From NCBI GenBank assembly GCA_963827855.1, contig CAWHBY010000001.1, forward strand, positions 930,001 through 994,000: 64,000 bases of DNA, read 5' to 3'. Shown here one piece after another: positions 24,030-32,982 of this stretch (the stretch's first letter is position 1; the number at the start of each line of letters is the position of its first letter). The position numbers and the translations under genes are program-made. This DNA comes from DTPU01 sp963827855. Its GTDB lineage: Bacteria; Planctomycetota; Phycisphaerae; Sedimentisphaerales; Anaerobacaceae. The notes below the pieces were generated by a model. That model was not told the origin of the DNA and made no database searches. It worked only from the letters and a program-made list of their open reading frames with translations.

Positions 24030-26114
24030 ATGAGGCATCTGATGTTGAGTGGCATATCGTTGCTTCCGCTGGTCTTGCTGGGTCTGGCCGCTGCAGGCCA
24101 GGAGCAGGCGGATCCCTACCTCTGGCTTGAGGACGTGGAAGGCCAGAAGGCCCTGGAGTGGGTAAAGACGCACAGTGAGGCCACAGAGGCCATCCTGAAG
24201 GCACAGCCGCTCTTCGAGCAGACCCGGCAAAAGGCACTGGAGATCCTGAATTCCGATCAGCGGATTGCGTACGCCGGCTTTCAGGGCAAGTACCTGTACA
24301 ACTTCTGGCAGGACGAGAAGAACGAGCGGGGCATCTGGCGCAGGACCACCTTGGAGGAGTATCTCAAACCTGGCCCTCAGTGGGAGATCCTGCTGGACAT
24401 AGACAGGCTCTCCCAGGAAGAGGGCCAGGCCTGGGTCTTCAAGGGCGCGACTGGCCTCTATCCAGACTACTCGTTGTACATGGTCTATCTGTCCAAGGGC
24501 GGCGGTGACGCCCAGGTCGCTAGGGAGTTCGACGGCCGAACAAGCAGGTTCGTCAGCGATGGATTCATCCTTCCGGAGGCCAAGTGCTCTGTCTCGTGGA
24601 AGGATGCCAACACCCTCTACGTGCAGACGGACTTTGGGCCAGGGAGCCTGACCGAGTCGGGCTATCCGCGGATCGCCAAGGTCTGGAAGAGGGGCACGCC
24701 TCTGGCAGAGGCCCGCACGATCTTCGAGGGCCAGGCCGGTGACGTGGCAGTGGGCTGTGCGAGCCTGTATACGCCAGAGAGACGCTATGACGTGATCTCC
24801 CGTGAGATCACCTTCTACACCTCGCAGAACTACGTGATGGAAGGGGAGAAACCTGTCCGGCTGGAGATCCCCGAGGACGCCATCTTCGGTGGGTTCTTCA
24901 AGAACCAGATGCTGGTCCAGTTGCGGTCCGATTGGTCGAATGGGGCTATCCGCTACAAGCAAGGGTCCCTGATCAGCATCGACTACGACAGGTACCTGAA
25001 GGGTGATCGCAGGTTCACGGTCATCGTGGAACCCGACGAGCGGTCGAGCATCGTCTCCCACTCCAATACCCGGGACATCCTGCTGGTGGAGATGCTGAAC
25101 AACGTCCAGAGCGAACTGTACGGCTATCACCTCAAGGATGGCGCCTGGCAGCGGGAGAAGGTCAACTCGCCGCCGCTGACCACGCTGTCTGTTCGATCCA
25201 CGGACGAGCGATCCAATCGGTACTTCTTCACCTATGAAGGCTTCCTGATCCCGACGAGCCTGGTCCTTGCCTCCGACGCAGGCGACATCCGCAAGGTGAA
25301 GTCACTCCCTCAGTTCTTCGATGCCAGCCGTCTTGAGGCCAGGCAGTTTGCGGCCACCTCGAAGGATGGGACCGCAATCCCGTACTTTGTCGTACAGCGC
25401 AAAGGGGCAAAGCTGGACAGCTCCAATCCCACGCTCTTGTACGGTTATGGTGGCTTCGAGATATCCCTCCGACCCGGCTACTCCGGGGTCTTGGGTGCGG
25501 CCTGGCTGGAGCAGGGGGGCGCCTACGTCCTGGCCAACATCAGGGGTGGGGGCGAGTTCGGTCCGCGGTGGCACCTGCAGGCCATCAAGGAGCATCGCCA
25601 GTTGTGCTATGATGACTTCGCTGCTGTGGCTGAGGACCTGATCAGACGCAGGATCACCTCTCCGCAACACCTGGGCATCATGGGCGGCTCCAATGGCGGG
25701 TTGCTCGTGGGCGTCGCCCTGACCCAGCGGCCAGATCTCTTCGGTGCAGTCGTCTGCCAGGTGCCCTTGCTCGACATGAGGCGGTATCACAAGCTCCTGG
25801 CGGGCGCAAGCTGGATGGCCGAATACGGCAATCCCGATGTCCCTGAGGAGTGGGCGTACATCCAGAGGTACTCACCGTATCAGAACGTCTCTGCGGACAG
25901 GACCTATCCGCGGGTCCTGTTCTATACCTCCACGAAGGATGATCGCGTGCATCCCGGACATGCCCGCAAGATGGCGGCCAAGATGGAGGCCATGGGAGCC
26001 ACGGTCCTCTACTATGAGAACACAGAAGGCGGCCACTCTGCTGCAGCCACCAACCGGCAGCGGGCCCTGCGAGAGGCCATCAGCTACAGCTACCTGTGGA
26101 TGCAGCTCAGGTGA
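24030..26114 (+). CDS. Prolyl oligopeptidase family serine peptidase (S9A), exported
   Basis: A 694-residue protein with a signal peptide (GISLLPLVLLGLAAAGQ). The N-terminal part DPYLWLEDVEGQKALEWVK and a seven-bladed beta-propeller precede the alpha/beta-hydrolase domain with YGYGGFEIS, ANIRGGGEFGPRWH, the nucleophile in GIMGGSNGGLLVG, the Asp in TSTKDDRVHPGHA, and the His in TEGGHSAA. The complete triad suggests an active enzyme that cleaves after proline in short peptides. An AGAGGTG site precedes the ATG. No flanking gene appears to be part of the same transcript. Confidence 0.95.
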   Translation: MRHLMLSGISLLPLVLLGLAAAGQEQADPYLWLEDVEGQKALEWVKTHSEATEAILKAQPLFEQTRQKALEILNSDQRIAYAGFQGKYLYNFWQDEKNERGIWRRTTLEEYLKPGPQWEILLDIDRLSQEEGQAWVFKGATGLYPDYSLYMVYLSKGGGDAQVAREFDGRTSRFVSDGFILPEAKCSVSWKDANTLYVQTDFGPGSLTESGYPRIAKVWKRGTPLAEARTIFEGQAGDVAVGCASLYTPERRYDVISREITFYTSQNYVMEGEKPVRLEIPEDAIFGGFFKNQMLVQLRSDWSNGAIRYKQGSLISIDYDRYLKGDRRFTVIVEPDERSSIVSHSNTRDILLVEMLNNVQSELYGYHLKDGAWQREKVNSPPLTTLSVRSTDERSNRYFFTYEGFLIPTSLVLASDAGDIRKVKSLPQFFDASRLEARQFAATSKDGTAIPYFVVQRKGAKLDSSNPTLLYGYGGFEISLRPGYSGVLGAAWLEQGGAYVLANIRGGGEFGPRWHLQAIKEHRQLCYDDFAAVAEDLIRRRITSPQHLGIMGGSNGGLLVGVALTQRPDLFGAVVCQVPLLDMRRYHKLLAGASWMAEYGNPDVPEEWAYIQRYSPYQNVSADRTYPRVLFYTSTKDDRVHPGHARKMAAKMEAMGATVLYYENTEGGHSAAATNRQRALREAISYSYLWMQLR

Positions 26115-26127
26115 GGCCCTCAAAGAC

Positions 26128-26180
26128 CGAATGGGCGAATGGGAGAAACGGAGAAACGGAGACGCGGAGAGCGTGAGAGG
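26128..26180. repeat. GGAGAAACGG array (H4)
   Basis: Tandem units CGAATGGG, CGAATGGGAGAAACGGAGAA and GACGCGGAGAG have a period of about eight bases. They match the complement of the array at 335-480 and lie just after the peptidase stop codon. Confidence 0.7.
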
Positions 26181-26219
26181 GTAGGAAGCTGAGACGAATC
26201 TGCGAAGGAAGCGTGTTGT

Positions 26220-27554
26220 ATGTGCACTGGCTCTAACTCTGGACGATCCAGCGTCCTGACCGTGATCTGTGGGGTCCTGCTTCTGGTCTCCATAGGGCTC
26301 AGGATCTGGAGCGTGGCCCATACCCTGCCAGATGTCCGCATGCAGAGCGACAGCCATGTCTTTCTGGACGTGGCCTCACAGCCCGTCCTCAGCACGGCCT
26401 TCCTGGCAGGCCAGCGTCCCTTTGTGGTGCCCTTGATGTACAAGCTGGTGGGGGGAAGATCTGCGGCCATATATGTCCTGCAATCCGTGATCTCTGCCCT
26501 GGCCTGGAGCGTGCTTGCGGTGCAGGTGGCCCGTTCGCTCCGCAGGCCCTGGGTCAAGGCGACAGGTCTTGGCCTGATCCTTGCGATCGGCCTCACGATG
26601 CCAGTTCTGGGCTGGGACACGATCGTGATGAGCGAATCCATCTCGTTGTCACTGATGGTGCTCCTTGTGGCTGGGACGATCTGGCTGGCGCAGGGTTGGC
26701 ATTGGGCCAAGATGGCAGCGGTCCTTGCCGTGGCACTGCTGTGGGCCTTCTGCCGGGAGACCAACGTCTATGTACTCCTGATGATCGCAGTGGTCCTCAT
26801 CCAGGCTGCCCTGGTCCAGCCGTCCTTCAGGCGTTACCTGTGGGCTGCAGCAATGTTCACCGTCTTCTTTGCGGCCAACCAGGTGTCGTCCGGCATCGCC
26901 AGGCGTTGGGAGTTCCCTCTTCTCAATGTCTTCGGCCAGAGGATCCTGCCCAATGCCTCTGCCACTGCGTTCTTCCGGACTTCAGGAATGCCCATGACGC
27001 CGCGTCTGGCCAGCATGGCCCATCGATGGGCGAGCAGCGATGACAATGCCTTCTTCAACGATCCCGACCTGGCGGAGTTCCGCCAGTGGCTGCGATCACG
27101 AGGCAGATTCACCTATCTCCAATGGCTTCTGAGCCATCCTGGCCGTTCCTTCTCTGAGCCGATGGCCAACATCAATGAGATGTTCGGGCCGACCTGCATA
27201 GCGAGCTTCTCGCCTGCATTCAGCGGAGCCTTGCCCGATCTGCTGGAAGGAGTCGTCAGTTACCCCAAGGAAGGCACGATCGTACTTTGGTGGCTCGCAG
27301 GCATTGCCATGGGCGTGATCTTTGGCGTAGGGATCTGGAGGTCCAACCCGTTCTGGGTGATTCCTGTGGCCCTGATCCTGCTGGCTTATCCGCACGCATT
27401 CCTCGTCTGGCATGGTGACGCCATGGAAATTGCCAGACACGCCCTCCAGGCGAAGGTCCAATTCCAGATCGGCCTCTGGCTGCTCGGTCTCCTCGCCCTG
27501 GATCATCTGCCCGCCAAACAGACGACAACGTCCTTGAAGAGAGATCCGGTATGA
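26220..27554 (+). CDS. Polytopic membrane protein, possibly GT-C glycosyltransferase-like
   Basis: A 444-residue protein with about ten hydrophobic helices. The first loop carries DVRMQSDSHVFLDVASQPVL, with acidic residues after the first helix, an arrangement seen in GT-C transferases. Further along are GWDTIVMSESISLS and FCRETNVYVLL. A large loop at about residues 225-345 includes SFSEPMANINEMFGP. No family motif is decisive, so this is only a structural resemblance. It starts at an ATG with GAAGGA upstream. Confidence 0.7.
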   Translation: MCTGSNSGRSSVLTVICGVLLLVSIGLRIWSVAHTLPDVRMQSDSHVFLDVASQPVLSTAFLAGQRPFVVPLMYKLVGGRSAAIYVLQSVISALAWSVLAVQVARSLRRPWVKATGLGLILAIGLTMPVLGWDTIVMSESISLSLMVLLVAGTIWLAQGWHWAKMAAVLAVALLWAFCRETNVYVLLMIAVVLIQAALVQPSFRRYLWAAAMFTVFFAANQVSSGIARRWEFPLLNVFGQRILPNASATAFFRTSGMPMTPRLASMAHRWASSDDNAFFNDPDLAEFRQWLRSRGRFTYLQWLLSHPGRSFSEPMANINEMFGPTCIASFSPAFSGALPDLLEGVVSYPKEGTIVLWWLAGIAMGVIFGVGIWRSNPFWVIPVALILLAYPHAFLVWHGDAMEIARHALQAKVQFQIGLWLLGLLALDHLPAKQTTTSLKRDPV

Positions 27555-27664
27555 TGAAGAACAGACTGCCCCTCTACGCAATGATCCCTACAACACGTCG
27601 GTCCACTCAGGCAGGTATGATGGGGATCTGAAGTCACGTGGCTTTCCTGGGAAAGGATCATCGA

Positions 27665-28216
27665 GTGAGATGGACCGTGTGGTATGTCATCCAGGTTGTC
27701 CTTGTGCTCGGTCTGGTTGCCTGTCGCAGGCAGCCAGGTGTTGAGCATGCGGCTGGGGCGGGCGGCTCGGGCCAGGAATCCGTGGCTGTTGGCGATGCCA
27801 ACCAGTTGGCCTGTAGGATCGGCGGCGAGGAGAGGGGGTTCAGCCGCGACGTGAAGGTCTTCATCGACGCCAACGACGGGCTGATCCTGGGTGGGTTCGG
27901 CGACGTCAACGAGGGCGAGTTCCTCAGCATGCATGTCCCACGCCCCAAATCAGGCCGGTTCGCGCTGACAGATGCGTCCGGGATCTCCCTGGAGTACAAC
28001 GCCAACCTCTACTCCTCGGATTCGAAGGATCACTACCGTGCCTCCTCGGGCGAGGCGGGTACGATCCTGGAGGTCACCCTCACCAGGCTGGGAAGACCTG
28101 GTGAGCGGGTGGAGGGCACATTCTCAGGTCACGTCCAGTCCGGGCCCGACGGCGCCAGATTGGTGATCACAGACGGAAGGTTCTCAGTCAAGCGGGGACG
28201 CCCGCCAAAGGGCTGA
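27665..28216 (+). CDS. Predicted lipoprotein of unknown function
   Basis: From a GTG with AAAGGA 7 bp upstream, the frame encodes RWTVWYVIQVVLVLGLVAC, a lipobox signal (LVAC). About 160 mostly beta-strand residues follow, with ILGGFGDVNEGEFLSMHVP, YNANLYSSDSKDHYRASSGE and LEVTLTRLGRPGERVEGTFS. The layout resembles small outer-surface lipoproteins that carry a single beta-sandwich. A longer frame from a GTG at 27638 is possible. The function is not recognised. Confidence 0.7.
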   Translation: MRWTVWYVIQVVLVLGLVACRRQPGVEHAAGAGGSGQESVAVGDANQLACRIGGEERGFSRDVKVFIDANDGLILGGFGDVNEGEFLSMHVPRPKSGRFALTDASGISLEYNANLYSSDSKDHYRASSGEAGTILEVTLTRLGRPGERVEGTFSGHVQSGPDGARLVITDGRFSVKRGRPPKG

Positions 28217-28258
28217 GAGAGTCTCTAACCCCAAGAGCAACTCAGCCGAGGTCTTGCC

Positions 28259-28618
28259 ATGGACAACCACAAGCTGGTCCTGCCAGAACACCTGAACCAC
28301 TATGGCTATCTCTTTGGGGGCTACCTGCTCCAGTGGGTGGATGAATGTGCCTGGATCGCGGCCACGCTGGATTACCCTGGCCATAACTTCGTCACAGTCG
28401 CCATGGACCGGGTGGAGTTCAGGAAGAGCGTCCGGGGAGGCTCCATCCTGAGGTTCAACCTGGAAAAGGCCCGGCAGGGGACTACCTCAGTCCAGTACGA
28501 GGTCCTCGCCTTCCACCGCAGCACCCAGGAGTCCGGCGAAGACCTGATCTTCTCCACGCACGTGACCCTGGTATGCATCGACGACCAAGGCCGCAAAAAG
28601 CCCCTGTCGAACACGTGA
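28259..28618 (+). CDS. Acyl-CoA thioesterase (hotdog fold, YciA-like)
   Basis: A 119-residue single-hotdog protein. HLNHYGYLFGGYLLQWVDEC carries the conserved Asn, Gly and Asp region, and VTVAMDRVEFRKSVRGGSIL is the central helix-strand. It matches cytosolic acyl-CoA thioesterases that hydrolyse CoA esters. It follows the lipoprotein gene by 42 bp on the same strand. Confidence 0.88.
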   Translation: MDNHKLVLPEHLNHYGYLFGGYLLQWVDECAWIAATLDYPGHNFVTVAMDRVEFRKSVRGGSILRFNLEKARQGTTSVQYEVLAFHRSTQESGEDLIFSTHVTLVCIDDQGRKKPLSNT

Positions 28619-28663
28619 CCCCGGCCATGTACCATGCCTTCGCCCCCTTGAAGCCAGACGCGG

Positions 28664-28744
28664 CAATCAGCTCTCAGCCATCAGCTCTCAGCCGGAAATA
28701 TGGAGTCCGCTGCCTCCTGCTGATAGCTGATAGCTGACAGCAGG
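28664..28744. repeat. Inverted pair of heptamer arrays (H5)
   Basis: The left arm has four NNTCAGC heptamers (28664-28693). The right arm has three GCTGANN heptamers (28719-28744). The arms are complementary, with a 25 bp loop. It lies between two convergent genes and could act as a bidirectional terminator, although no T run follows. Confidence 0.8.
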
Positions 28745-28763
28745 TGGCTTTTCCGCCACCTGA

Positions 28764-29036
28764 CTAGAGTTCCGTTTGATAGGGTCCCCTCAACCCTGAC
28801 GGGCCCAGGCTTATCAGCGGGGTCTGCTGCGTTCGGCTGGCCTCGTCTCCGCAGTGATCCTCGGCAGGTCTGCAGGCTGCCTGGATATGCTGTCTGAGGA
28901 GCATCAGCAGGCTGTACAGGCAGTCAAAGTCTGCAGCAGTCAGGGTCTCAAGACAGTGTCCGCATCGTGCAGCAGGGGACGAGACCGTGTGAAGATCCTG
29001 GATACCCGCGGCTGTAGAGATTGAGCTACGCACCAT
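28764..29036 (-). CDS. Small cysteine-containing protein of unknown function
   Basis: A 90-residue frame with a textbook AAAGGAG site 6 bp before its ATG. The middle reads AARCGHCLETLTAADFDCLY then SLLMLLRQHIQAACRPAEDH, with a CxxC pair and further Cys residues. Zinc binding or a redox role is possible. I do not recognise a family. The strong ribosome-binding site and conserved-looking Cys spacing are the evidence that it is real. Between it and the aminotransferase lie about 150 bp without a gene, then array H6. Confidence 0.55.
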   Translation of the reverse strand: MVRSSISTAAGIQDLHTVSSPAARCGHCLETLTAADFDCLYSLLMLLRQHIQAACRPAEDHCGDEASRTQQTPLISLGPSGLRGPYQTEL

Positions 29037-29188
29037 GAGCCACTCCTTTCAACTGACAAACACCTCAAGCTTGCAGTTTATGAAGGGCTTAGGTTTGACA
29101 TGCCGAGCAGAGGTCGGTTCCACCCTAGAACGACGAACCGGAATATAGCATCAGGCCAATGGCCTGTCAACATCTCGCCAGCAAAAAA

Positions 29189-29303
29189 GCCATTAGCGAT
29201 TAGCTGTTAGCCTTTAGCCGGAGGAGGAACGAGGGCAAGTCGCTGGAAAACGGAAGCCTCTTCCGGCTAATCGCTAATCGCTAATCGCTAACAGCCAATA
29301 GCT
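29189..29303. repeat. Inverted pair of heptamer arrays (H6)
   Basis: The left arm (29189-29222) has four NNTTAGC heptamers and the right arm (29261-29303) five GCTAANN or close variants, so the arms can pair. TTCGTCG-type units continue to about 29325. The array overlaps the 3' end of the aminotransferase gene and supplies its last codons and stop. Confidence 0.85.
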
Positions 29304-30529
29304 GTCCTTTCGTCGTTTCGTCGCCCGCTACGCTCCCGCCCTGGCGCGGTCGGCTGCTCGTTTGAGTCCATCAGCAGGCGCAGGACCACGGCCTTGTCCA
29401 TGCAGTAGGTCAGCCGGAAGTAACCGGCCAGGCCGAAGCCTCGGCCTGGGACGCCGAGGATCTTCTCTTCGAGCAGCAGTTGGCAGAACTGGAGGTCGTC
29501 GACCCGGCCGGGTACCTTCGGGAAGAAGTAGAATGCGCCCTTGGGCAGGGTGAACTCGATACCCGCGTCCCTCAGCAGGCCCGCCATGGCGTCGCGGCGG
29601 GCCTTGTAGATTCCCACGTCCACTGTGACACCCAGTGCGGCCTCCACCAGCCGTTGGCCGATCACCGGCGCGTTGACGTAGCCCAGGATGCGGTTGCACA
29701 GGATCAGACCAGCCATGAGCTGATCTCCGTCAGGCATGGAGGGATTGATGGCCAGATAGCCGATCCGTTCCCCTGCCAAGGATAGGCTCTTGGAGAAGGA
29801 GCCGATCACCACACTGAAGGGATAGAGCGGAAGGATGGGCGGCACGACCGCATTGTCGTAGGTCAGGAACCGATACGGCTCATCCGAGACCAGGAAGATG
29901 GGCCTGCCGTGACGCTCACTGGCCCGGGTCAGGACTCCCGCCAGGCTCTCGAGGCTGGCCTGGTCGTACACCACACCCGTGGGGTTGTTGGGGCTGTCGA
30001 TGAGGACCGCCCTCGTCTTGTCCGTGATGGCTGCGTCTATGGCGGCGGTGTCCAGTTGGAAGCTGGAGGGTTTGGACGGGACTGGGACGAGTCTGCCGCC
30101 GAAGTTCGCGACGTAGGAGGTATACTCCGCGAAGAAGGGGGCCGGACACAGGATTTCGTCGCCGCGTTCCGGCACTGTGCGAAAGAAGACGTTCAGGCCG
30201 CCCGCCGCACCGCAGGTCACGACCACGTGCCGGCTGGCGAGGGACACCCGCTGCTCCTTGGCCAGGTAGTCGGCGAGTCGCTGCCGCACGGACGGCAGGC
30301 CTGCGTTGGGCATATAACCGAGGGACAGAGGCTCCTGAACCTTGACCGACAGGTCGAGCAGCGCACGACCGACCTCAGGCACGGGCGGCAGATCGGGATT
30401 GCCGAGGCTGAAGTCGCAGACCTGGTCAGCCCCGTACTTCTGTTTGAGTTCGATTCCGGCCTCGAACATCCGCCTGATCCAGGATGCATTCTGGAGGGTC
30501 TCTCCGATCTCTGTGCTGATGACCTGCAT
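29288..30529 (-). CDS. Pyridoxal-phosphate-dependent class I aminotransferase
   Basis: A fold-type I aminotransferase of about 413 residues. FSLGNPDLPPVPEVGRAL, VVTCGAAGGLNVFFR, IDSPNNPTGVVYD, SDEPYRFLTYD and the PLP lysine in GSFSKSLSLAGERIGYLA are all present; FRLTYCMDK carries the substrate-binding Arg. The ATG at 30529, 6 bp after AAGGGA, is preferred over a GTG at 30544. The last residues (about 20) come from repeat DNA. With PaaI, the ACT protein and PaaK upstream on the same strand, it probably deaminates aromatic amino acids to arylpyruvates. Confidence 0.92.
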   Translation of the reverse strand: MQVISTEIGETLQNASWIRRMFEAGIELKQKYGADQVCDFSLGNPDLPPVPEVGRALLDLSVKVQEPLSLGYMPNAGLPSVRQRLADYLAKEQRVSLASRHVVVTCGAAGGLNVFFRTVPERGDEILCPAPFFAEYTSYVANFGGRLVPVPSKPSSFQLDTAAIDAAITDKTRAVLIDSPNNPTGVVYDQASLESLAGVLTRASERHGRPIFLVSDEPYRFLTYDNAVVPPILPLYPFSVVIGSFSKSLSLAGERIGYLAINPSMPDGDQLMAGLILCNRILGYVNAPVIGQRLVEAALGVTVDVGIYKARRDAMAGLLRDAGIEFTLPKGAFYFFPKVPGRVDDLQFCQLLLEEKILGVPGRGFGLAGYFRLTYCMDKAVVLRLLMDSNEQPTAPGRERSGRRNDERTAIGC

Positions 30530-30540
30530 GGCGCGTCCCT

Positions 30541-30945
30541 TCACTTCTTGCTTCTGGCTTCTGGCTCAGCGGCCTTGTAGTACGCCAGCCCCTGGAACGC
30601 AGAGACGACTTGGCCGGCCTCATCGGTCACCGTGGCGGAGTACGTGCCCATTCTGCGATTGTGCGCGACCTCGTGACACTCGGCGTACAGGAATCCCTGC
30701 TTGGCAGGCTGGATGTAGTGCATGGTAGCGGAGATCGCAATCCCGATGTCTTCGCCTGAATTGGCGGCCAGGGCAAAGGCGTAGTCCGCCAGGCTGAAAA
30801 GGGCCCCGCCATGCACCATATCCGCGGCATTGTAGAGCTTCTCTGAGATCGCCATCCTCACCTTGGCGCGGCCCGGCCCCGCCTCCAGCACCTCCATGCC
30901 GAACCATTGGGCCAAGCGATCTCCTGTCTTGGGATCTGGTTTCAT
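30541..30945 (-). CDS. paaI: PaaI-family acyl-CoA thioesterase
   Basis: A 134-residue hotdog thioesterase: MVHGGALFSLADYAFALAAN is the PaaI signature with the catalytic Asp, and ISATMHYIQPAKQG follows. PaaI enzymes hydrolyse hydroxylated or aryl acyl-CoA esters. It lies 11 bp upstream of the aminotransferase start and 30 bp downstream of the ACT-domain gene, in one run. The final residues EPEARSKK are encoded by short AGAAGCC-type heptamers (30541-30570). Confidence 0.9.
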   Translation of the reverse strand: MKPDPKTGDRLAQWFGMEVLEAGPGRAKVRMAISEKLYNAADMVHGGALFSLADYAFALAANSGEDIGIAISATMHYIQPAKQGFLYAECHEVAHNRRMGTYSATVTDEAGQVVSAFQGLAYYKAAEPEARSKK

Positions 30946-30975
30946 GCCTTGCCTCGCTGTCCCGGCAATTCCCGC

Positions 30976-31407
30976 CTAGACGTGGCCCACGTCCTTCTGA
31001 TCGAGGACCCGGTAGCCCGCCTTCTGGGCTGCAGTCTGCGCAGTGGCCATGTCGTCAAAGCGGAAGATCATCACGGCCCTGTCGCTTCGTTTCTCAAAGA
31101 AGGTGTACATGTACTCGATGTTGAGGCTCTGCTTGGAGAAGGCCTTGAGGGCCTCCCACAGGGCGCCGGGACGGTCGTCCAGCTCGACCGCCAGGACCTC
31201 GGTGGTCGAGCAGGTGATCTGTCGTCCGCGGAGCAGAGTCGTGGCCTGCGCAGGGTCTTCCACGATCATCCGCAGCACGCCGAAGTCCGAGGTCTCGGCC
31301 ACAGTGAGGGCGATCAGGTTGATGTCTGCCTGGGCGAGGGTCCCCAGGACCTGTTCCAGGTGGCCGGGCTTGTTCTCGATGAACACGGAAACTTGGGTCA
31401 CACTCAT
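30976..31407 (-). CDS. Tandem ACT-domain protein
   Basis: A 143-residue protein of two ACT domains: VSVFIENKPGHLEQVLGTLA and VLAVELDDRPGALWEALKAFS, each with the ligand-binding Gly at the strand-helix turn. Proteins of this type accompany phenylacetate-CoA ligase genes in many anaerobes and are thought to sense amino acids. It follows paaK by 17 bp. Confidence 0.92.
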   Translation of the reverse strand: MSVTQVSVFIENKPGHLEQVLGTLAQADINLIALTVAETSDFGVLRMIVEDPAQATTLLRGRQITCSTTEVLAVELDDRPGALWEALKAFSKQSLNIEYMYTFFEKRSDRAVMIFRFDDMATAQTAAQKAGYRVLDQKDVGHV

Positions 31408-31424
31408 GGTCTACCTCACAACCC

Positions 31425-32726
31425 TTAGATCTTCCTCTTGTCGATCACACGTTTGGCCTTGCCTTCGCTGCGAGGGATGGTCTTGGGTTCGACCAGGGTG
31501 ATCTTCGCCGAGACCCCCAGCATGCCTTTGATCCGGTCGCTGATCTTCTTGGACAGCGTATTGAGGACCTTGACCTCATCCGAGAACATCTTCTCGTTGA
31601 CCTCGACCATGACCTCCAGGTCGTCCATCGCGCCCTTGCGGTCCACGATGATCTGGTAGTGGGGCTCGGTCCCCTCGATCTCCATCAGGACGGACTCGAT
31701 CTGCGACGGGAACACATTCACCCCGCGGATGATGAGCATGTCATCGGACCGGCCCGTGACCTTTTCCATCTTGACCATGGTCCTGCCACAGGGGCAGGCG
31801 TCCCGGTACAGGCGGGTGATGTCCCGGGATCGATAGCGGATGATGGGAGAGGCCTGTTTGGTCAGGGAGGTGTACACGATCTCGCCCTTCTCCCCTTCGG
31901 GAAGGACCTGCTGCGTATTGGGATCGATGATCTCGACGTAGAAGTGATCCTCGAAGACGTGGAGCCCGGACTTGGCCTGGCATTCGGCAGACACGCCCGG
32001 CCCGATGACCTCGCTGAGGCCATAGATGTCGTACGCCTGGATGCCCATGCGGGCCTCGATCTCTTTGCGCATCTGCTCGGACCAGGGCTCTGCGCCGAAG
32101 ATTCCGACCCGCAGTTTGGTCTTGCGGAAGTCGAAGTCCGGCCGTTGCGTAGCCACGTGGTCCGCCAGGTTCAACGCGTAGGAGGGCGTGCACGCCAGGG
32201 CCGTGGCCCCAAAGTCCCGCATGACCATCAACTGACGCTCCGTGTTGCCTCCCGAGATGGGGATGGCCATGGCGCCAAGCTTCTCGACTCCATAGTGCAG
32301 ACCCAGGCCACCTGTGAACAGGCCGTATCCATAGGCGATCTGCACGACGTCCTTGGAGGTGAGGCCATAGCACACCAGGCACCGGGCCACCACCTCTGCG
32401 AAGACCTCGATGTCGTTGTGGGTGTAACCCGCCACAGTGGCGTTGCCCGTGGTGCCGGACGAGGAGTGGACCCGCACGACCTGGTCCAGGGGCACCGCGA
32501 ACAGGCCGAAGGGATAGGCCTCTCGCATGGCCGGCTTCATGAGGAAGGGAATGCGGCGGAGGTCGTCCAGGCTCTTGAGTTGGTCGGGATGGAATTTCGC
32601 CTTGTCGTAGGTCTGGCGGTAGTAGGGGACATTCTCATACGCGTGGCGCACGGACCACTGGAGTCGCTGGAGCTGAAGGGCCCTGAGCTGATCCAGGGGC
32701 ATGGCCTCAAACTTGGGGTTGAACAT
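31425..32726 (-). CDS. paaK: Phenylacetate-CoA ligase
   Basis: A 433-residue adenylate-forming ligase. RLQWSVRHAYENVPYYRQTY, the phosphate loop VHSSSGTTGNATV, YGLSEVIGPGVSAEC, and RSDDMLIIRGVNVFPSQIES with the C-terminal PRSEGKAKRVIDKR including the catalytic Lys are all intact. It activates phenylacetate or related aryl acids, or in reverse conserves energy from aryl-CoA. The ATG at 32726 has GGAG 8 bp upstream; the longer frame to 32948 lacks homology. It leads the paaK-ACT-paaI-aminotransferase run. Confidence 0.95.
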   Translation of the reverse strand: MFNPKFEAMPLDQLRALQLQRLQWSVRHAYENVPYYRQTYDKAKFHPDQLKSLDDLRRIPFLMKPAMREAYPFGLFAVPLDQVVRVHSSSGTTGNATVAGYTHNDIEVFAEVVARCLVCYGLTSKDVVQIAYGYGLFTGGLGLHYGVEKLGAMAIPISGGNTERQLMVMRDFGATALACTPSYALNLADHVATQRPDFDFRKTKLRVGIFGAEPWSEQMRKEIEARMGIQAYDIYGLSEVIGPGVSAECQAKSGLHVFEDHFYVEIIDPNTQQVLPEGEKGEIVYTSLTKQASPIIRYRSRDITRLYRDACPCGRTMVKMEKVTGRSDDMLIIRGVNVFPSQIESVLMEIEGTEPHYQIIVDRKGAMDDLEVMVEVNEKMFSDEVKVLNTLSKKISDRIKGMLGVSAKITLVEPKTIPRSEGKAKRVIDKRKI

Positions 32727-32982
32727 CGCTGGACTCCACAGTTGAAGGCACCAATACCGCAAACGCTTGCATGCCGTCACACCTTTCCCGCCGGCCGGAG
32801 GACCCGATGCACGTCCCAAGACACCGCCGGCTTCTGAAATCGGTATACCAGAACTCCAGGCCCCATGCAACGACAAAAGCAACGGTTGCGACATCTTGCC
32901 TAACACGTTGCTACATGGGGCGGTTCGGTGTACACTCAAGCCATTCAAGGGCCATTCCGTCCAGGTCTAGTTGGGAGTGCAC

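Noticed and set aside
27638..27664. GTG at 27638 as lipoprotein start
   Set aside because: The GTG at 27665 has a better-placed AAAGGA and puts the lipobox at a normal distance.
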